The translations under genes and the position numbers were made by a program. From Rheum nobile (Eukaryota; Streptophyta; Magnoliopsida; Caryophyllales; Polygonaceae), in NCBI GenBank assembly GCA_027886185.1, contig WOAB01000041.1:1364001-1428000 (forward strand): 64,000 nucleotides of DNA, given 5' to 3'. Below are positions 1-11,320 of this stretch, one piece after another. Each line of letters begins with the position of its first letter. Within the stretch, counting starts at the first letter, position 1. The notes under the pieces were generated by a model. It saw only the letters and a list, made by a program, of their open reading frames with translations, made no database searches and had not been told where the DNA came from.

Positions 1-481
1 TATCTTCCTAAACTTGGTAACAAGATGATATTAATTGATTTGAAGAATATTATCTTTACAACCGATATTATCTAAGGAAATAATTCCTAAGATAACATTA
101 ACAGATTAAGATAAGATTCTTCTCTCTCCAAATATATTATCTTAGGAAAGTTTTCCTAAGATAACACAATCGGACTTCTTCTCTCTCCATATCTTCTCGA
201 TCGGCTTAGTCCTTGCAGCCGAAGTCTTCCATCCTTGACCGCGTGATCTCCTTTGATTTGTTTCCATAATCGTCACGCTGGATTTCTTCCTTCCATTCGC
301 AACTTTGATCTTGTTCGTCACTACAGTTCCTTGAGAGGTAACAAAGCACATGAACAGAGCTTTGTTCCCTCTGTGATCCTTTGCTACAATGGTTCCCTGA
401 GATAATTGTCTTTGTTCCTGAAACACTTAGTACCCAGATTAGTTGAATGTTTGTTACCATCAAAACCTAAGGAATTCAACA
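1..481 (-). repeat. E0 3' LTR (partial)
   Basis: Matches 4908-5386 almost base for base. It ends ...ATTCAACA at 481, next to the purine-rich tract of the interior. The outer part lies beyond the window edge. Confidence 0.9.
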
Positions 482-501
482 AATTCCCCCTTTTTGATGG
501 T
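482..501 (-). promoter_or_regulatory. E0 polypurine tract
   Basis: On the minus strand this reads as an A/G run, AAAAAGGGGGAATTT, ending directly at the LTR boundary. That is where the plus-strand DNA primer of an LTR retrotransposon is expected. Confidence 0.75.
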
Positions 502-739
502 GACAAACACCCTTGACAATAAAGCATACACGTACGAGATAAATACAGTTATGGAGAGAAAGTCTTCCCACTAAGGCAGTATTAGTTCCCCCTCAACTCT
601 GCAACATATGAAACCATATTCTGTTCCCCCTTAACCAAAGCTACCTGTCATTTTCCCCCTTTTGGCATCATCAAAAACATAAGTAAAGAGATAGAGAGAA
701 AGAGACCACATCAGGATAAGCAAAATAACCCCTTTTGCA

Positions 740-1372
740 TTAGATTGAAACGCACAAACATAGACTGCATGTAAAGACAACTACAAAATAAGCAAAGATA
801 ACACATATGATCAACATGCCAGTCAATGGAAACACATCAGCCAGAGACAAGGAAAAACAAGCAGTAAGGGATAAATGTGCTAGGGAACAAAAGAGGGATT
901 GGTTAGCCAGATAACGACGAATCAAGTACCACTGGTGCCTGTAGCGGGAGCTGAAATATGAATAGCAATTTAGGCATTCACTTACTCCGGAAGACGCCTT
1001 TGTTGTTCTGCCAACAGAGATATTGTGCGAGACAAACTTCTCACGGTCCTTCCTCAAATCAGATTCCACCTTTTGTTCCCCCTCAGAGTCTGCACCTTCA
1101 GACTCTTCTTCCTCCACGCCAGCTTCCATCTCACGTCTAACCTTGACCCAACCAACACCTTTTTGCAACACAAACTGCTTCTTGTATAGCTTACTAGCAT
1201 CCAACCGCCGGTAGAAGAAAGATTCATTTGTCCCCTCTTTGTGTTCCCTGTGGTGTTCCATTTTTTTATTTTTTTTATAGGAACAACACATGGGAGCAAC
1301 ATGACAACTTTGCAGAGAACGCCATAGATAGGAGGGGAGAAAACACAAGAATCCTTTTTCATATCTTTTCAA
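740..1372 (-). CDS. Unrecognised 210-codon ORF in the E0 3' region
   Basis: I do not recognise this ORF. The predicted protein has a charged middle part rich in E, G and S (about residues 80-105) and a strongly hydrophobic C-terminal stretch (about residues 155-210) that could span a membrane. It lies between the gag remnant and the 3' LTR, where some Sireviruses carry an extra envelope-like ORF. The gap between it and the gag remnant holds no pol. It could equally be a chance open frame in non-coding DNA: there is no domain signature, and another frame is open for about 100 codons in the same place. Confidence 0.25.
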   Translation of the reverse strand: MKRYEKGFLCFLPSYLWRSLQSCHVAPMCCSYKKNKKMEHHREHKEGTNESFFYRRLDASKLYKKQFVLQKGVGWVKVRREMEAGVEEEESEGADSEGEQKVESDLRKDREKFVSHNISVGRTTKASSGVSECLNCYSYFSSRYRHQWYLIRRYLANQSLFCSLAHLSLTACFSLSLADVFPLTGMLIICVIFAYFVVVFTCSLCLCVSI

Positions 1373-2447
1373 GTATTAAGGATAATGATCCCAATCTTCT
1401 TCTTTCCTTCTTTTACCAAAGATCACAGCCAAGAGGATATTTTCCAGAAATAAATCTTGTAAAAGATTCCGTCCAAACCCATCAAAGCCCACAAAATCTC
1501 AAGTGCAACAACCATCACGCAACCACCACATCATCTTTTATGCACGAACACTTCTCAAGCAGTTGCAAGCCATCATTACACATCATACCTGTCAAATCCC
1601 AGCCACAGACCACAAAGGCAACAATTCGTATTCTCGACTTTCCGAAAAAGTAGAGGAGTGTGATGAGGGGATAATGTTACCAGAGAGGGTACAAAGAACA
1701 TCACACATAAACATATACGAGAATTTTTAATAATGTTTAATCATGAATGAGAGGCTCCCAGATGTGGATGATTAGAGGGGCTCATAGGAAGCATCAAGCA
1801 TGATGGCTAATATAAGTTGTAGAGTCAACAATCATTTGGGCTTATAATGAGGGATCAATGCATCAAGTTGACTCTTTTGGGCCGAAAGAAAGCTGAATCA
1901 TGTATTAACAAGATAGCATAGAGAATCATGCATGCAATTTTGCACATTAGTGAAGTATTAGCATGCGTTTAAGCAAGGCGTTCAACAAATGATCAAGAGA
2001 ATGAATGCAGATCAAGACATGATGATTAACCTTTCACACTTTAACATGTAATTTAGCCAATCATTGAGGGAACACAATAAATAGACATGTGGTTAAGGGA
2101 ACAAACCAGGCTTCGTATGAAACTGAATGTAGAGTTCCCAACATGTGTCTTAATGAGAAAATTGGCGTTTGATTCTTTGTTCCACGAGATTCCCTGTATG
2201 CCAATCTTTCTCCACACAGTGATGTCTTTTCTAGATGTACATGGTACCTGGATTTTCAAACAAGGAACAATTTAGTCATTAAGCCTTTATCCACATCTCC
2301 ATTTCCTTTACCTTTGCCACTAGGCCTTAGAGTCTCAAATATTCCTGTAGAAGTGAGGTGAGACTCGCTTTGTTCCCTGTCAGGTAACTGAACTTAATAC
2401 GAGTAAAATACCGGGAACTTTCCTCACTTTATCCTGCACAGAAAGAG
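1373..2447. other. E0 non-coding interior
   Basis: About 1 kb without a convincing coding region. The core GTTCCC/GGGAAC recurs here (for example near 2066, 2095, 2130, 2190 and 2368), as it does across the rest of the element. Confidence 0.6.
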
Positions 2448-4402
2448 TTAGTTCTTGCGAACCCAGACAAGCTTATGCTTTCTGGGTGTGGGAGCAACAT
2501 ATTTGATTTCTAGAGGTTTAGCATTCATTTTCTCCCTAGTGGTTCGAGCAAGTTCCTCATTGTGTTTCTGCAGGAGGCACTCTTGTTTGTAGTGACCAGA
2601 GTGCCCACAATACCAACATACTCTTTGACACTTTAGATCAACATACTTGCTCAGTCCAGGCCAAATAGTTTTATTAGCAATCCTCGAATGAAAATTGATA
2701 TGATTGGACTTACCGCTTTGAGATTGCTTCAACCAAATGTCATGTGCTTTCTGTCCATGGTACCAAGCCTTGTTCCCATCAGTCGAATTTGAGCAATCTT
2801 TGTGATTGTTCCTCCGCGAGGAACTTTCCCCATTTTCTTGCGTTGACTGCTTTCCTTCGACTCCAGGACGTTTAGACTTGGTGCCATCAACAGGAAGCTT
2901 AGGTTGATACCCAATTCCAAAGCGATTCACTTCCTTCTTTTATGTCTTCTTTTCATTCTTAGCTGCAACAAACACAATGCCTTTTGGCTTTTCCTTCTGT
3001 TCCTCGCTGAGTTTAGATAGATCACTAGACAATTTTGCATTCCCAAGTTTTAAAATTAATGATTCAGACTCAAGTGAGGAGACAGAGGATTCTAGAGACG
3101 AGATCTTCTCAGTGAGTTTAGGACACTCATTGCAAGGACTTGAAGAAGAGATGAACCTTTCTCAAGCTTGAGCACTTTGTCTGCCCAACCTTGATTTTCT
3201 TCGATCAAACTTGAGATCGATTCATCCTTTTCTTCAATTTGCTCACTGAAAAGACTATTCTCATGAACAAGCTTCTTAATGAAGGAAATTAAGCTTTCTT
3301 TTGACTTCCTTGTCAAGCTAGAGATGAGTTCAGATTCACTTACCTCAGTTCTCTGCATGCTGCCTTTTGATTTGTCATGGTCTTCTAAGGCCATCAAGCA
3401 GACATCTCTTGAATGAGAAGATTCTTCATCCTCTGAGTCAGTATCACCCCATGTTGCGACCATTGCTTGCTTCTCTTCACGAACCTGAGGGTGACCAACC
3501 TTTTTCTTGAAGCAGTTATTGGCAAAATGTCCCTTGTGTTGGCAGTGGTAACAAACGACATCCTTCATGTCTCTGTTCCCTTCAGAAGAACTCTGTGTGC
3601 CTTTGTTTTGAGACCATATTTTCTTCATAGCTCTAGTGATGAGAGTCACATCTTCATCACCGTCCTCATCTTCGTCTTCAACTTGAGATAGGTCAAAGGC
3701 ATGTTCAACCTTCAAGGCAATGCCTTGAGCCTTCTCTTCTCCCTTTTTGTTCATCTTGTGGTTGTATACAGATGCGTTGCTTTCAAGCTTGGCAACAACC
3801 TCTTCCATGGTGAGAGACTTGACGTCAGTTTGGGAGTACAGAGCGAGAGCAATTGCGTCCCACTGAGAGTTGAGGCCTTGCATGAAGTGGTGAGTCAGCT
3901 TCCAGTCTGGCATTGCTTCACCAAGGAACTGAAGCTGACCAACGATCCCCTGAAACCTGGAGTAGAACTCTTGAATGTGCTCATCCTCTCCTTGAGAAAT
4001 TTGATCGTACTCCTTCATCAGGGAGAGAATCTTGTTTTTCTTTGTATCTTCATTTCCTTGATGAATGCGCTTCAAGGCATCACAGATCTCCTTTGCAGTC
4101 TTATAACTCATGATTTTCTTGAGATCGGAGGGAAGAAGAGCCATGTGAAGGATCTTCTTAGCCCTGTTGTTCTTCTCCAACTTCTTCCAGTCATCATCGG
4201 TGTAGTCGACCTTTGGCTTTGGCTTTGTCTCATCTTTCTCATTTTTTATATCCAAAGGTCCGACTTCAATGACTCTCCAGATCTGTCCATCTAGGGAACA
4301 AATATGAGACTCAATTTGTTCCACCCACCAGTCATACTCACCGGCCTTCAGAATTGGTGGCTTCTAGAATGAATCACCGATTGCATTGCTTGACGACGAC
4401 AT
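2448..4402 (-). pseudogene. gag: E0 copia-type gag remnant
   Basis: Capsid/nucleocapsid gene of a copia element. The start is probably the ATG at 4400-4402. A stop follows after about a dozen codons (near 4364), and then comes a long open stretch (4324-3092). That stretch has a DWWVEQIESH-like N-terminal motif, a UBN2-type gag core (about residues 40-190 of the stretch), a CCHC knuckle CYHCQHKGHFANNC and an acidic, coiled-coil-rich tail. Reading then shifts frame near 3150, meets a stop near 2939 and continues to a second knuckle, CWYCGHSGHYKQEC, ending ...VWVRKN at 2448. In intact relatives a W-x-RK motif is followed by the protease; here nothing recognisable follows. At least one frameshift and two stops make this a pseudogene. 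Confidence 0.85.
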
Positions 4403-4444
4403 CTTTCCTGCAAATTCTGTAACGAAAACAATCTAGAGCACCAG

Positions 4445-4456
4445 GCTCTGATACCA
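4445..4456 (-). promoter_or_regulatory. E0 primer-binding site (initiator Met tRNA type)
   Basis: The minus strand reads TGGTATCAGAGC, two bases inside the LTR end. This is the usual primer site complementary to the 3' end of plant initiator tRNA-Met. Confidence 0.9.
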
Positions 4457-4458
4457 AT

Positions 4459-5386
4459 TGTTGGATCGTTAGAGTTACGTTTGAGGGAACAAAGGCTTTG
4501 TTCCCACAGAAGGCACATCGGATTTAAATAGCAAGAAAGATAACAGAACGAACTCACGATATATAGTGGAAACCCTAATTAGCAAAACTAGCTTCTCAAG
4601 GAAAAACCACTACCTTCAAGCTTCCGCTTGAGAGGATTTTGAAGCGTCTACTTGTCTTATTGATTTCTTGTTCGATTACACTTGTATCCTGGACTTCAAT
4701 CTCTAGACTTCCCACCTAGATTTGAAACCTCTTCTATAACGATGAATCGAACTCAACCCTCAAAGACTCACAAACTCTTTACTCTCTTTTTCTTCTCAAC
4801 TGAACGCTCTCAGTTCTTCTTTTTCCTCTTCGTGGTTACATAGAAAAGAATCCATACTTCTATTAAATACAACTCGGAAAAACCCTAATTGTAACAAGAT
4901 AATCCTATCTTCCTAAACTTGGTAACAAGATGATATTAATTGATTTGAAGAATATTATCTTAACAACCGATATTATCTAAGGAAATAATTCCTAAGATAA
5001 CATTAACGAATTAAGATAAGATACTTCTCTCTCCAAATATATTATGTTAAGAAAGTTTTCCTAAGATAACACAATCGGACTTCTTCTCTCTCCATATCTT
5101 CTCGATCGGCTTAGTCCTTGTAGCCGAAGTCTTCCATCCTTGACCGCGTGATCTCCTTTGATTTGTTTCCATAATCGTCATGCTGGATTTCTTCCTTCCA
5201 TTTGCAACTTTGATCTTGTTCGTCACTACAGTTCCTTGAGAGGTAACAAAGCACATGAACAGAGCTTTGTTCCCTCTGCGATCCTTTGCTGCAATGGTTC
5301 CCTGAGATAATTGTCTTTGTTCCTGAAACACTTAGTACCCAGATTAGTTGAATATTTGTTACCATCAAAACCTAAGGAATTCAACA
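4459..5386 (-). repeat. E0 5' LTR, 928 bp
   Basis: Complete LTR bounded by TGTTG at 4459 and CAACA at 5386, abutting the primer site. The outer half repeats at 1-481. It contains several GTTCCC/GGGAAC cores, including a face-to-face pair at about 4484-4503. Confidence 0.9.
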
Positions 5387-5829
5387 GACTCATTTAATGT
5401 GATACGTGATCGAACATGGTGGATATAGCCGAATGAGGGACTTTGTTGCCATCTTAGCGGCTTGCCAGAAGGAAGTGAGGGCGACCGTCCCCTTACCGCT
5501 GCATCCGCCCCCTGACATCCTGAATAAATTTGGTAAAGAGACCCTATTCTAACCAGAGATCTCAATTTTGAATAGTAAACATGCTCTTATTATAGACCTA
5601 CCCACTTTGGACCTACCTGATAGGAAAATGCTTATCTTACGCTAGACTACCCTCATGTATTTTTACTTTATTGCATTTTATTGTCTTAGGGAAATTTCTA
5701 GGAAATTGGTCTATATTTAATTTTACAAAAAAAAGTGAAGGGCTAGTTGATAAAATTTATGGGAATTGGAAATGGGTCAAACATTTTCATTTAAAAAAGC
5801 GATTAACAATTTTATTATATACTCATACC
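5387..5829. other. Spacer between E0 and E1; short open frame at 5433-5552
   Basis: 443 bp between two retrotransposons. A short plus-strand frame, 5433-5552 (39 codons, MRDFVAILAACQKE... to ...NKFGKETLF), reads like real protein and is open a further 10 codons upstream. I cannot assign it to a family. It may be a fragment of an older element or gene, or chance. The last five bases, ATACC at 5825-5829, are the left target duplication of E1. Confidence 0.4.
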
Positions 5830-6475
5830 TGTTGGGCCCGGAATGCTCTGATAAGCCGAGTCAAGCAGACTGGGCCGCCTCACCTTAAATATGGCCTAAG
5901 GAGTGTGAGGAAGGACGTCGGATGCTCATTAGTGCACCAACCCGACCGATCTCGAAGATCTCGCCCGAAGCCATAATTGCTTGATCCTCAGCAAACGGCA
6001 GCCAGTTCAAAATGCAAATTTAGAAGCCTCATTAATAAGGAGATCCCAAGGATTATGCTCGAAAGTTAATAGGGGGATCTCATGAAAACGGTAACAAAAA
6101 CCGACGAAGAAAAGGATCCATAAATAGGGCACGAAAGGGGAAAAGAGGGACACACAGCAATACTCATTATCTCAATCCTCAAAAGGCTTATTAAACTTAC
6201 TTGTTCTCATTTAGTTCTTTTGGTAATAATATTCAACCACCAAGGATCGGACGCTAGATTAGCCGGACAGACAAGAATCGATCTTTGCATCTACAGGATA
6301 AGCCATACTTTGTCTTATACTCATCGTCATATAATTAATATATCATCGCATAATCTTGCTTCTATTTCATACGTAGTTGATTGTTCATTTGGTTTGGATT
6401 TATTATATTCTATTCGATCCACTCGTTACCCCGTCTAAGGCGATTTAGGTTGATTGATCTTTTTGCCCCAAAACA
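5830..6475 (+). repeat. E1 5' LTR, 646 bp
   Basis: Begins TGTTGGGCCC and ends ...CCCCAAAACA. A TATA-like CATAAATAG lies near 6119. The partner at 49210-49855 differs at only a few percent of positions by eye; its terminal CA has become TA. Confidence 0.93.
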
Positions 6476-6478
6476 ATT

Positions 6479-6496
6479 TGGCGCCCACCATGGGGC
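6479..6496 (+). promoter_or_regulatory. E1 primer-binding site
   Basis: TGGCGCCCACCATGGGGC starts three bases inside the 5' LTR end. Its position and TGG start fit a tRNA primer site. I do not assign the tRNA. The first gag ATG (6490) overlaps it. Confidence 0.65.
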
Positions 6497-7452
6497 AACT
6501 AGCCGATCACCATCTCAAAAATCCTCCAACCATGACTGTCGATCTACCTACCGACGTCGAAGGATCACACCTCAGAGATAACTCCCAAGAGCTTGCCCAA
6601 AAAATGACCACCCTCCAAGATGACCTCGCCCAGCAATGTCAGAAGACCGAAGCTCTGGCTGCCCTGTCCACCCAATCCGAAACCGAGATCGCACAACTAA
6701 CTCGTGAAAATGAGTCTCTTAGATCGCAGGTACAGTCGATGGTCTCTGGATCCAGACAAGTGCTTGTCCATAGAAGCGTCCAAACACGCCTCAACATGGA
6801 TAGCGTCGAACTGACTCCCCCAAGCGTCCGACGTCCCGGATATATTGATGGTACATCTCGGTTTACTTTGGTCAATCCATTTTCGACTAACAATGTTACT
6901 TTCTCTACACCGATCGGGTCAGCAGGAATCCGAATCGACGAACCACAGGTTACCAATCCCCCCGATATTCTGGCTCTCGTCCAACAAACGCTTAGTCAGC
7001 ACATGAAGGCGCTCGACGATCGCATCGCTAGAATTCCTGGAGTTCCGCAGCCAATCGAGAAAGAAGCGTCAGACGGATACGAAGAGTCTCCATTCATCGA
7101 AGAAATCGCCAGAGTCGAGATCCCTAAGAAGTTCAGCCTTCCTAGCATGACAACTTTCGACGGCACCAACGATCCGGACGATCATGTTTCTCTCTATAAA
7201 CAAAAATTAATGAATGTATCTGTTCCGAGGGAGGGCCGCGAGGCTGTCATGTGCAAAAGTTTTGGCACTACTCTCGCAGGTCCTGCATTAACTTGGTTTA
7301 TGCGTTTACCTCAGGGCACGATCACCTCGTTTGCAGATCTGGTCAATTCCTTTAAAGTCCAATTCGCCAGCAGTCGGAGACTCGAAAGGCAATCAAGCGA
7401 TCTCTATCGAATCACCCAAAAGGTAAAACGAGCCTCTCTGAATCTATCTTAA
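6490..7452 (+). pseudogene. gag: E1 gag, N-terminal and capsid part (Tat-like)
   Basis: Capsid part of gag. From the ATG at 6490 the protein has a coiled-coil stretch rich in Q, E and L (about residues 40-85), then a linker. A Retrotrans_gag core follows from about residue 215, with IPKKFSLPSMTTFDGTNDPD, then AVMCKSFGTTLAGPALTWF and FADLVNSFKVQFASSRR. This order and these motifs match Tat-lineage gags. The frame closes at 7452 within the expected ESL-x-x-YLNRYNKEK motif, which is visible in another frame just downstream. A small frameshift near 7430 therefore separates this part from the next. I treat it as a disabled gene. Confidence 0.88.
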
Positions 7453-8950
7453 CAGGTATAACAAGGAAAAAGTCATGATCCCCCATTGCGACGTCACCAC
7501 CTCCATCGAAGCCTTCAGGCAAGGTTTGATCAAAGACAACAATCTCTATAATGAGATCACCAAGTACCCATGTAGAAGCTTCGAAGATGTCCAAGCCAAA
7601 ACCATGATTGAGGTGCGCTTGGAAGAAGATCGTGAATCGCAAAAGGCGTCCCATGGGCCCGACCACTCCGATCACAAATCCTCTTCCGATAATCGTCGAG
7701 ACACACGTCATCATCCGTACCCTCGCGGTCGTAACGAGCAAAGTCAGGTGAACTTCTTTCAAGACAGGTTTCAAGACTGGAAAGACGGTCCGACGTTGCC
7801 TCCTAAGGTTCAATCTTACAACTTCAATGTTTCTGTGTCGGAACTCGTAAAAAGTTTTGACAAATATGGAAAAGAATTAAGATGGCCCCGAAAGAGCGAC
7901 AGACCGGACGTCAAGAAGGACATGAATAGGTGGTGTGAGTTCCATGGCGACCACGGTCACTCAACAGATGAATGCATCGCGTTGCGCAAAGAGGTCGCTA
8001 GGTTACTTGCGCAAGGTCTCTTGCGCGATGTGATCTCAGAGCGAGCTAAAGCCACCATGGAACGACGAGACCAGGTAAAACACGACAAACCCCCGTCTCA
8101 TATCCATACAAAGGTCATCAATACTATTTCAGGAGGCTCGGACGTATATGGAAACACGTACTCCACGGCAAAAAGGCACGCAAGAGAGAGCAAAGGGAAC
8201 AGACCCGAGATACTAGAGTTCAGACGACCCAAGGTCTCTAACCTCCCGGCAAAAAAAAGGTACTCGTCACTCGAGAAACTCGTCCTAGCATTAGTAACGG
8301 CATCGAATAAACTTAAACCCTATTTCGAATCACATACTATAATTGTTCGCACTAATCATCCCATGAGAGCAACCATGAGGAAACCAGAATTCACAGGACG
8401 AATGGCCAAGTGGGCCATACACCTCAGTGGTTACGAGATTGAGTATGAGCCTAGGACGACGATTAAGTCCCAAGCATTGGCTGACTTTGTGGCAGATTTT
8501 AGCCCGACCCTAGAACAGGAAGCCGTCAAGGAAGCAACACAATTGCTCGCGACAGAGGAAACATGTAAATGGGAGCTCCACACGAACGGAGCATCGAACG
8601 CCAGAGGATCGGGACTGGGGGTCGTGCTGAAATCACCACAAGGGGATGAGATAGCCCAAGCCGTAAAATGAGAATGGGACGCGACTAACAATGAATCTTA
8701 GTATGTAGCACTCGTACTTGGACTCATCTTGGCGCGCGACTTAAGAGTCCAAGAAATCGAAGTCATTTGTGATTCCCTCCTAGTCGTAAATCAAATTCAA
8801 GGGTCATAAGCTGCGAAAGACGATAGAATGGTAGCCTATTTGGACGTGGTCAAGAAACTAATCAACCAATTCTAGAAATTCGACATCAGACAGGTCCCTA
8901 GAGATCTCAACGCTCAGGCCGACGCACTTGCCAATCTAGGGTCCGTCCTA
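7443..8950 (+). pseudogene. E1 gag C-terminus, protease start, then RT-less join to two RNase H domains
   Basis: Continues gag with a nucleocapsid-like CEFHGDHGHSTDEC motif (near 7933) and reaches the protease start VINTISGG (near 8113). The sequence then jumps, at about 8255, to RYSSLEKLVLALV and QALADFVADF, the end of the RT-linked RNase H. The protease core and the whole reverse transcriptase are missing, an internal deletion that keeps the frame open. A second RNase H of the archaeal type follows (8563-8950), with the Tat signature GASNARGSGLGVVL. Its first catalytic Asp is Asn (LHTNGAS instead of the usual VDGAS type), and stops occur at about 8670, 8699, 8808 and 8874. This part cannot encode a working polymerase. 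Confidence 0.88.
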
Positions 8951-8959
8951 GATCCGAAG

Positions 8960-10338
8960 GAATTCCCAAACATTCCATTGGCACATATCACAACACCGGC
9001 TATCCCAAAAACACCCAAGGAACAGAGCACACCATTGGAAGAGCTTGTCCCAATGGAGGTAGGCGACCGACCAGAAGAAGACATTGTCAACAATTATGAT
9101 GACTGGACACTACCATACGTCAGATGGTTAAAAGACGGCATCCTACCTGATGACAAAATAGAAGCAAAAAGGCTAAAGGTACAAGCTCTCTGTTTTGACA
9201 TGATAAGTAATGTCTTGTTCAAAAGATCTGCCACAGGGATACTCCTACGATGCCTCAAGACTCCAGAGGTCGAACGTATCTTACAATCATTACATGAAGG
9301 AGAGTGTGGCAACCACACTGGAGGACGAAGCCTCTCGGGGAAAGCCCTGCGATCAGGATACTACTGTCCCACAATGAACAGAGACGCGATGGAGTACACC
9401 AAGAAATGCGGTGCCTGTCAACGACACACACCAGTTCCGCACCAACCCTCAGAGCTCCTTCATCCGACTCTAGCACCGTGGCCCTTCATGAGATGGGGAA
9501 TGGACATCGTCGGAAAACTCCCACCTGCATCGGGCCAACGGGTCTTCTTCCTCGCCATGATAGACTATTTTTCCAAATGGGTCGAAGCGGAAGCATATCG
9601 AGAGGTAAAAGATCAACATGTCAATTCATTAATAAAGCGCAATATCATGTGCAGATTTGGCGTCCCATCAGAAATTGTGTACGACAATGGCTCCCAATTC
9701 ATCAGTCATAAGACTCGAGCCTTTTGCGACTAGTGGAACATCAAGCTGATCACGTCCACACCTCGATACCCGCAATCCAATGGACAAGCCAAGTCTAGTA
9801 ACAAAATCATCATCAACAACCTCAAGAACGCCTCACAGGGGCTAAGGGAAGATGGGCATATGAACTCCCCCTCATCCTCTGGTCCGACAAGACCACTCTG
9901 AAGAACGCAACTGGACAATCGCCGTTTTCACTCGTCTACGGAAGAGAAGCGGTCATTTCCGCCGAACTACTAGTCCCGACAGCCCGCTATGGACTCCAGA
10001 CGTATGAACAAAACGACATCGAACTGGCACACAACTTAGACACAGTCGACGAAACTAGAGAAAGAGCCAGAATTAAGATGGTCAGGTTCCAATAGCAGGT
10101 CGCGAGAAGTTACAACAAGAATGTATGGGCCAAAGTCTTCAAAGTCGGCGACTGGGTCCTCAGGAAGACATTCCATAACACCAGATATCCAACCAACGGC
10201 AAACTCGCACCCCAGTGGGAAGGTCCTTACCTCATCAAAGAAGTAGTCGAACAAGGAGCATATCGACTAGAAGATAAAGATGGACAACCGATCCTGAGGA
10301 GCTGGAATGCCACACATCTAAAGCTATATCACTTCTAA
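8960..10338 (+). pseudogene. E1 integrase remnant
   Basis: Ty3/gypsy integrase. An HHCC zinc domain is seen as H-x4-NHTGG...KKCGACQRH (near 9294-9428). The core has its first Asp in WGMDIVGKLP and its second in VYDNGSQF. The third catalytic position, normally Glu in NGQAE-x-SNK, reads Lys (QAKSSNK, near 9785), so the active-site triad is broken. A stop at 9731-9733 precedes the motif WNIKLITSTPRYPQSNGQ, and another TAG lies at 10095-10097. Frame shifts near 9835. The C-terminal part (FSLVYGREAVISAEL to the TAA at 10336-10338) is still easy to read. No chromodomain is seen, as expected for Tat. Confidence 0.88.
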
Positions 10339-11320
10339 CCTCGCTTGGTAAGGCGCTAGAACCCCATCATTTTTTACATATTATTTGTCATTACGACTCG
10401 ACTCTATTTCATGAACCTAACGCTTACTTCTAGCAAAGACATGTTCTTATGACCATGAGTACAGGGAAATACAAAGACAAGCTGGATCCAGTCACACACA
10501 AAAAGCCTTACACTACATTTACACGATCGATCGGAACACGAGGAGATGAATACCAGAGGCACTCCGGCACACCGTTTGCCTTATACAATACATAAGGTCA
10601 ACACCTTATTACATTTACGCAATATAGACATATTGCTCCCCTCCTCGGCACAATACGAGTCATGACTAAAATCATACACATTTGCAGGCCTCCCTTTCCT
10701 TATATGACACGGAAAGCCCTACTCGACGGAGCACACAGGCAAATCCAAAACAAGTCAAGACATTGCGACCATCTTTTTCCAAAAAGGGTCCAACAGCAAG
10801 TAGATGTAGAACAAAGTCGCTCTTTTGTAAAATGGAATACTCCAAAAATCTTGGCCCCTTTTTTTACTAATAAAAGTAGAGAGAGTCTAATTCTTTTTAC
10901 ATTCATGCGACCCGCCATGGTGGATGGGTCGCCAAAACATATTGTCTGCCTACACACACGTAGGACTTCAAACATTCCTAAAAACATTTTATGCGACCCG
11001 CGATGGTGGACAGGTCGCCAAACCAAAAGTATTTCACCCACACACAGGTGAGACCACAAGTCATTCACAAAAGGTTCATAAAAAAGGAGGATGAAAAACT
11101 AAGAGTCAGGAGTCGCATCATTACCTTCGGTAGGAGTCAGGTCGGACAAAGGCTGGGGCTCAGATGCTACGATAGGAGTGGCCTCGCTGGAGCAAACTTC
11201 ATCTTCACCGGCACTCTCATCAGGAGACTCCTCTTCAATACCAGCGAGTCAAAATAACTCCACCCCCGTATTCCCCTTAGGAAACAAGATATCCATATTT
11301 CATTTCTCCGTCTTCAAGTC
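10339..11320. other. E1 non-coding region between pol and the antisense ORF
   Basis: About 1 kb with no convincing coding frame. It holds a direct repeat of about 85 bp, each copy containing a short hairpin (10907-10932 and 10993-11018). Confidence 0.7.
10907..11018. repeat. Direct repeat with two hairpins
   Basis: Copy 1 has the stem GCGACCC/GGGTCGC around a 12-base loop containing CATGGTGGA (10907-10932). Copy 2 has the stem GCGACC/GGTCGC around a similar loop (10993-11018). Both are followed by CCAAA and, further on, CACACA. Confidence 0.7.

Larger units (their letters stand above)
1..5386 (-). mobile_element. E0: Ty1/copia (Sirevirus-like) LTR retrotransposon, cut by left window edge, no pol
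   Basis: Seen: a complete LTR at 4459-5386 and its partner at 1-481, truncated by the window, share about 480 bp with roughly a dozen differences by eye. LTR ends are TGTTG...CAACA. On the minus strand the order is LTR, an initiator-Met type primer site (4445-4456), a gag remnant (2448-4402), about 2 kb of non-coding DNA, a purine tract (482-501) and the second LTR. No protease, integrase or reverse transcriptase is recognisable in the 4-kb interior. Known: copia gags with a UBN2-type core, zinc knuckles and a coiled coil are typical of Sireviruses. Inference: a defective copy that lost pol. The target duplication cannot be checked because the left end lies outside the window. Confidence 0.85.

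Noticed and set aside
142..463. Two short minus-strand frames in the E0 LTR, also present at 5047-5368
   Set aside because: They overlap in different frames, lie wholly within LTR sequence and have no recognisable domain. Their conservation is that of the LTR pair.
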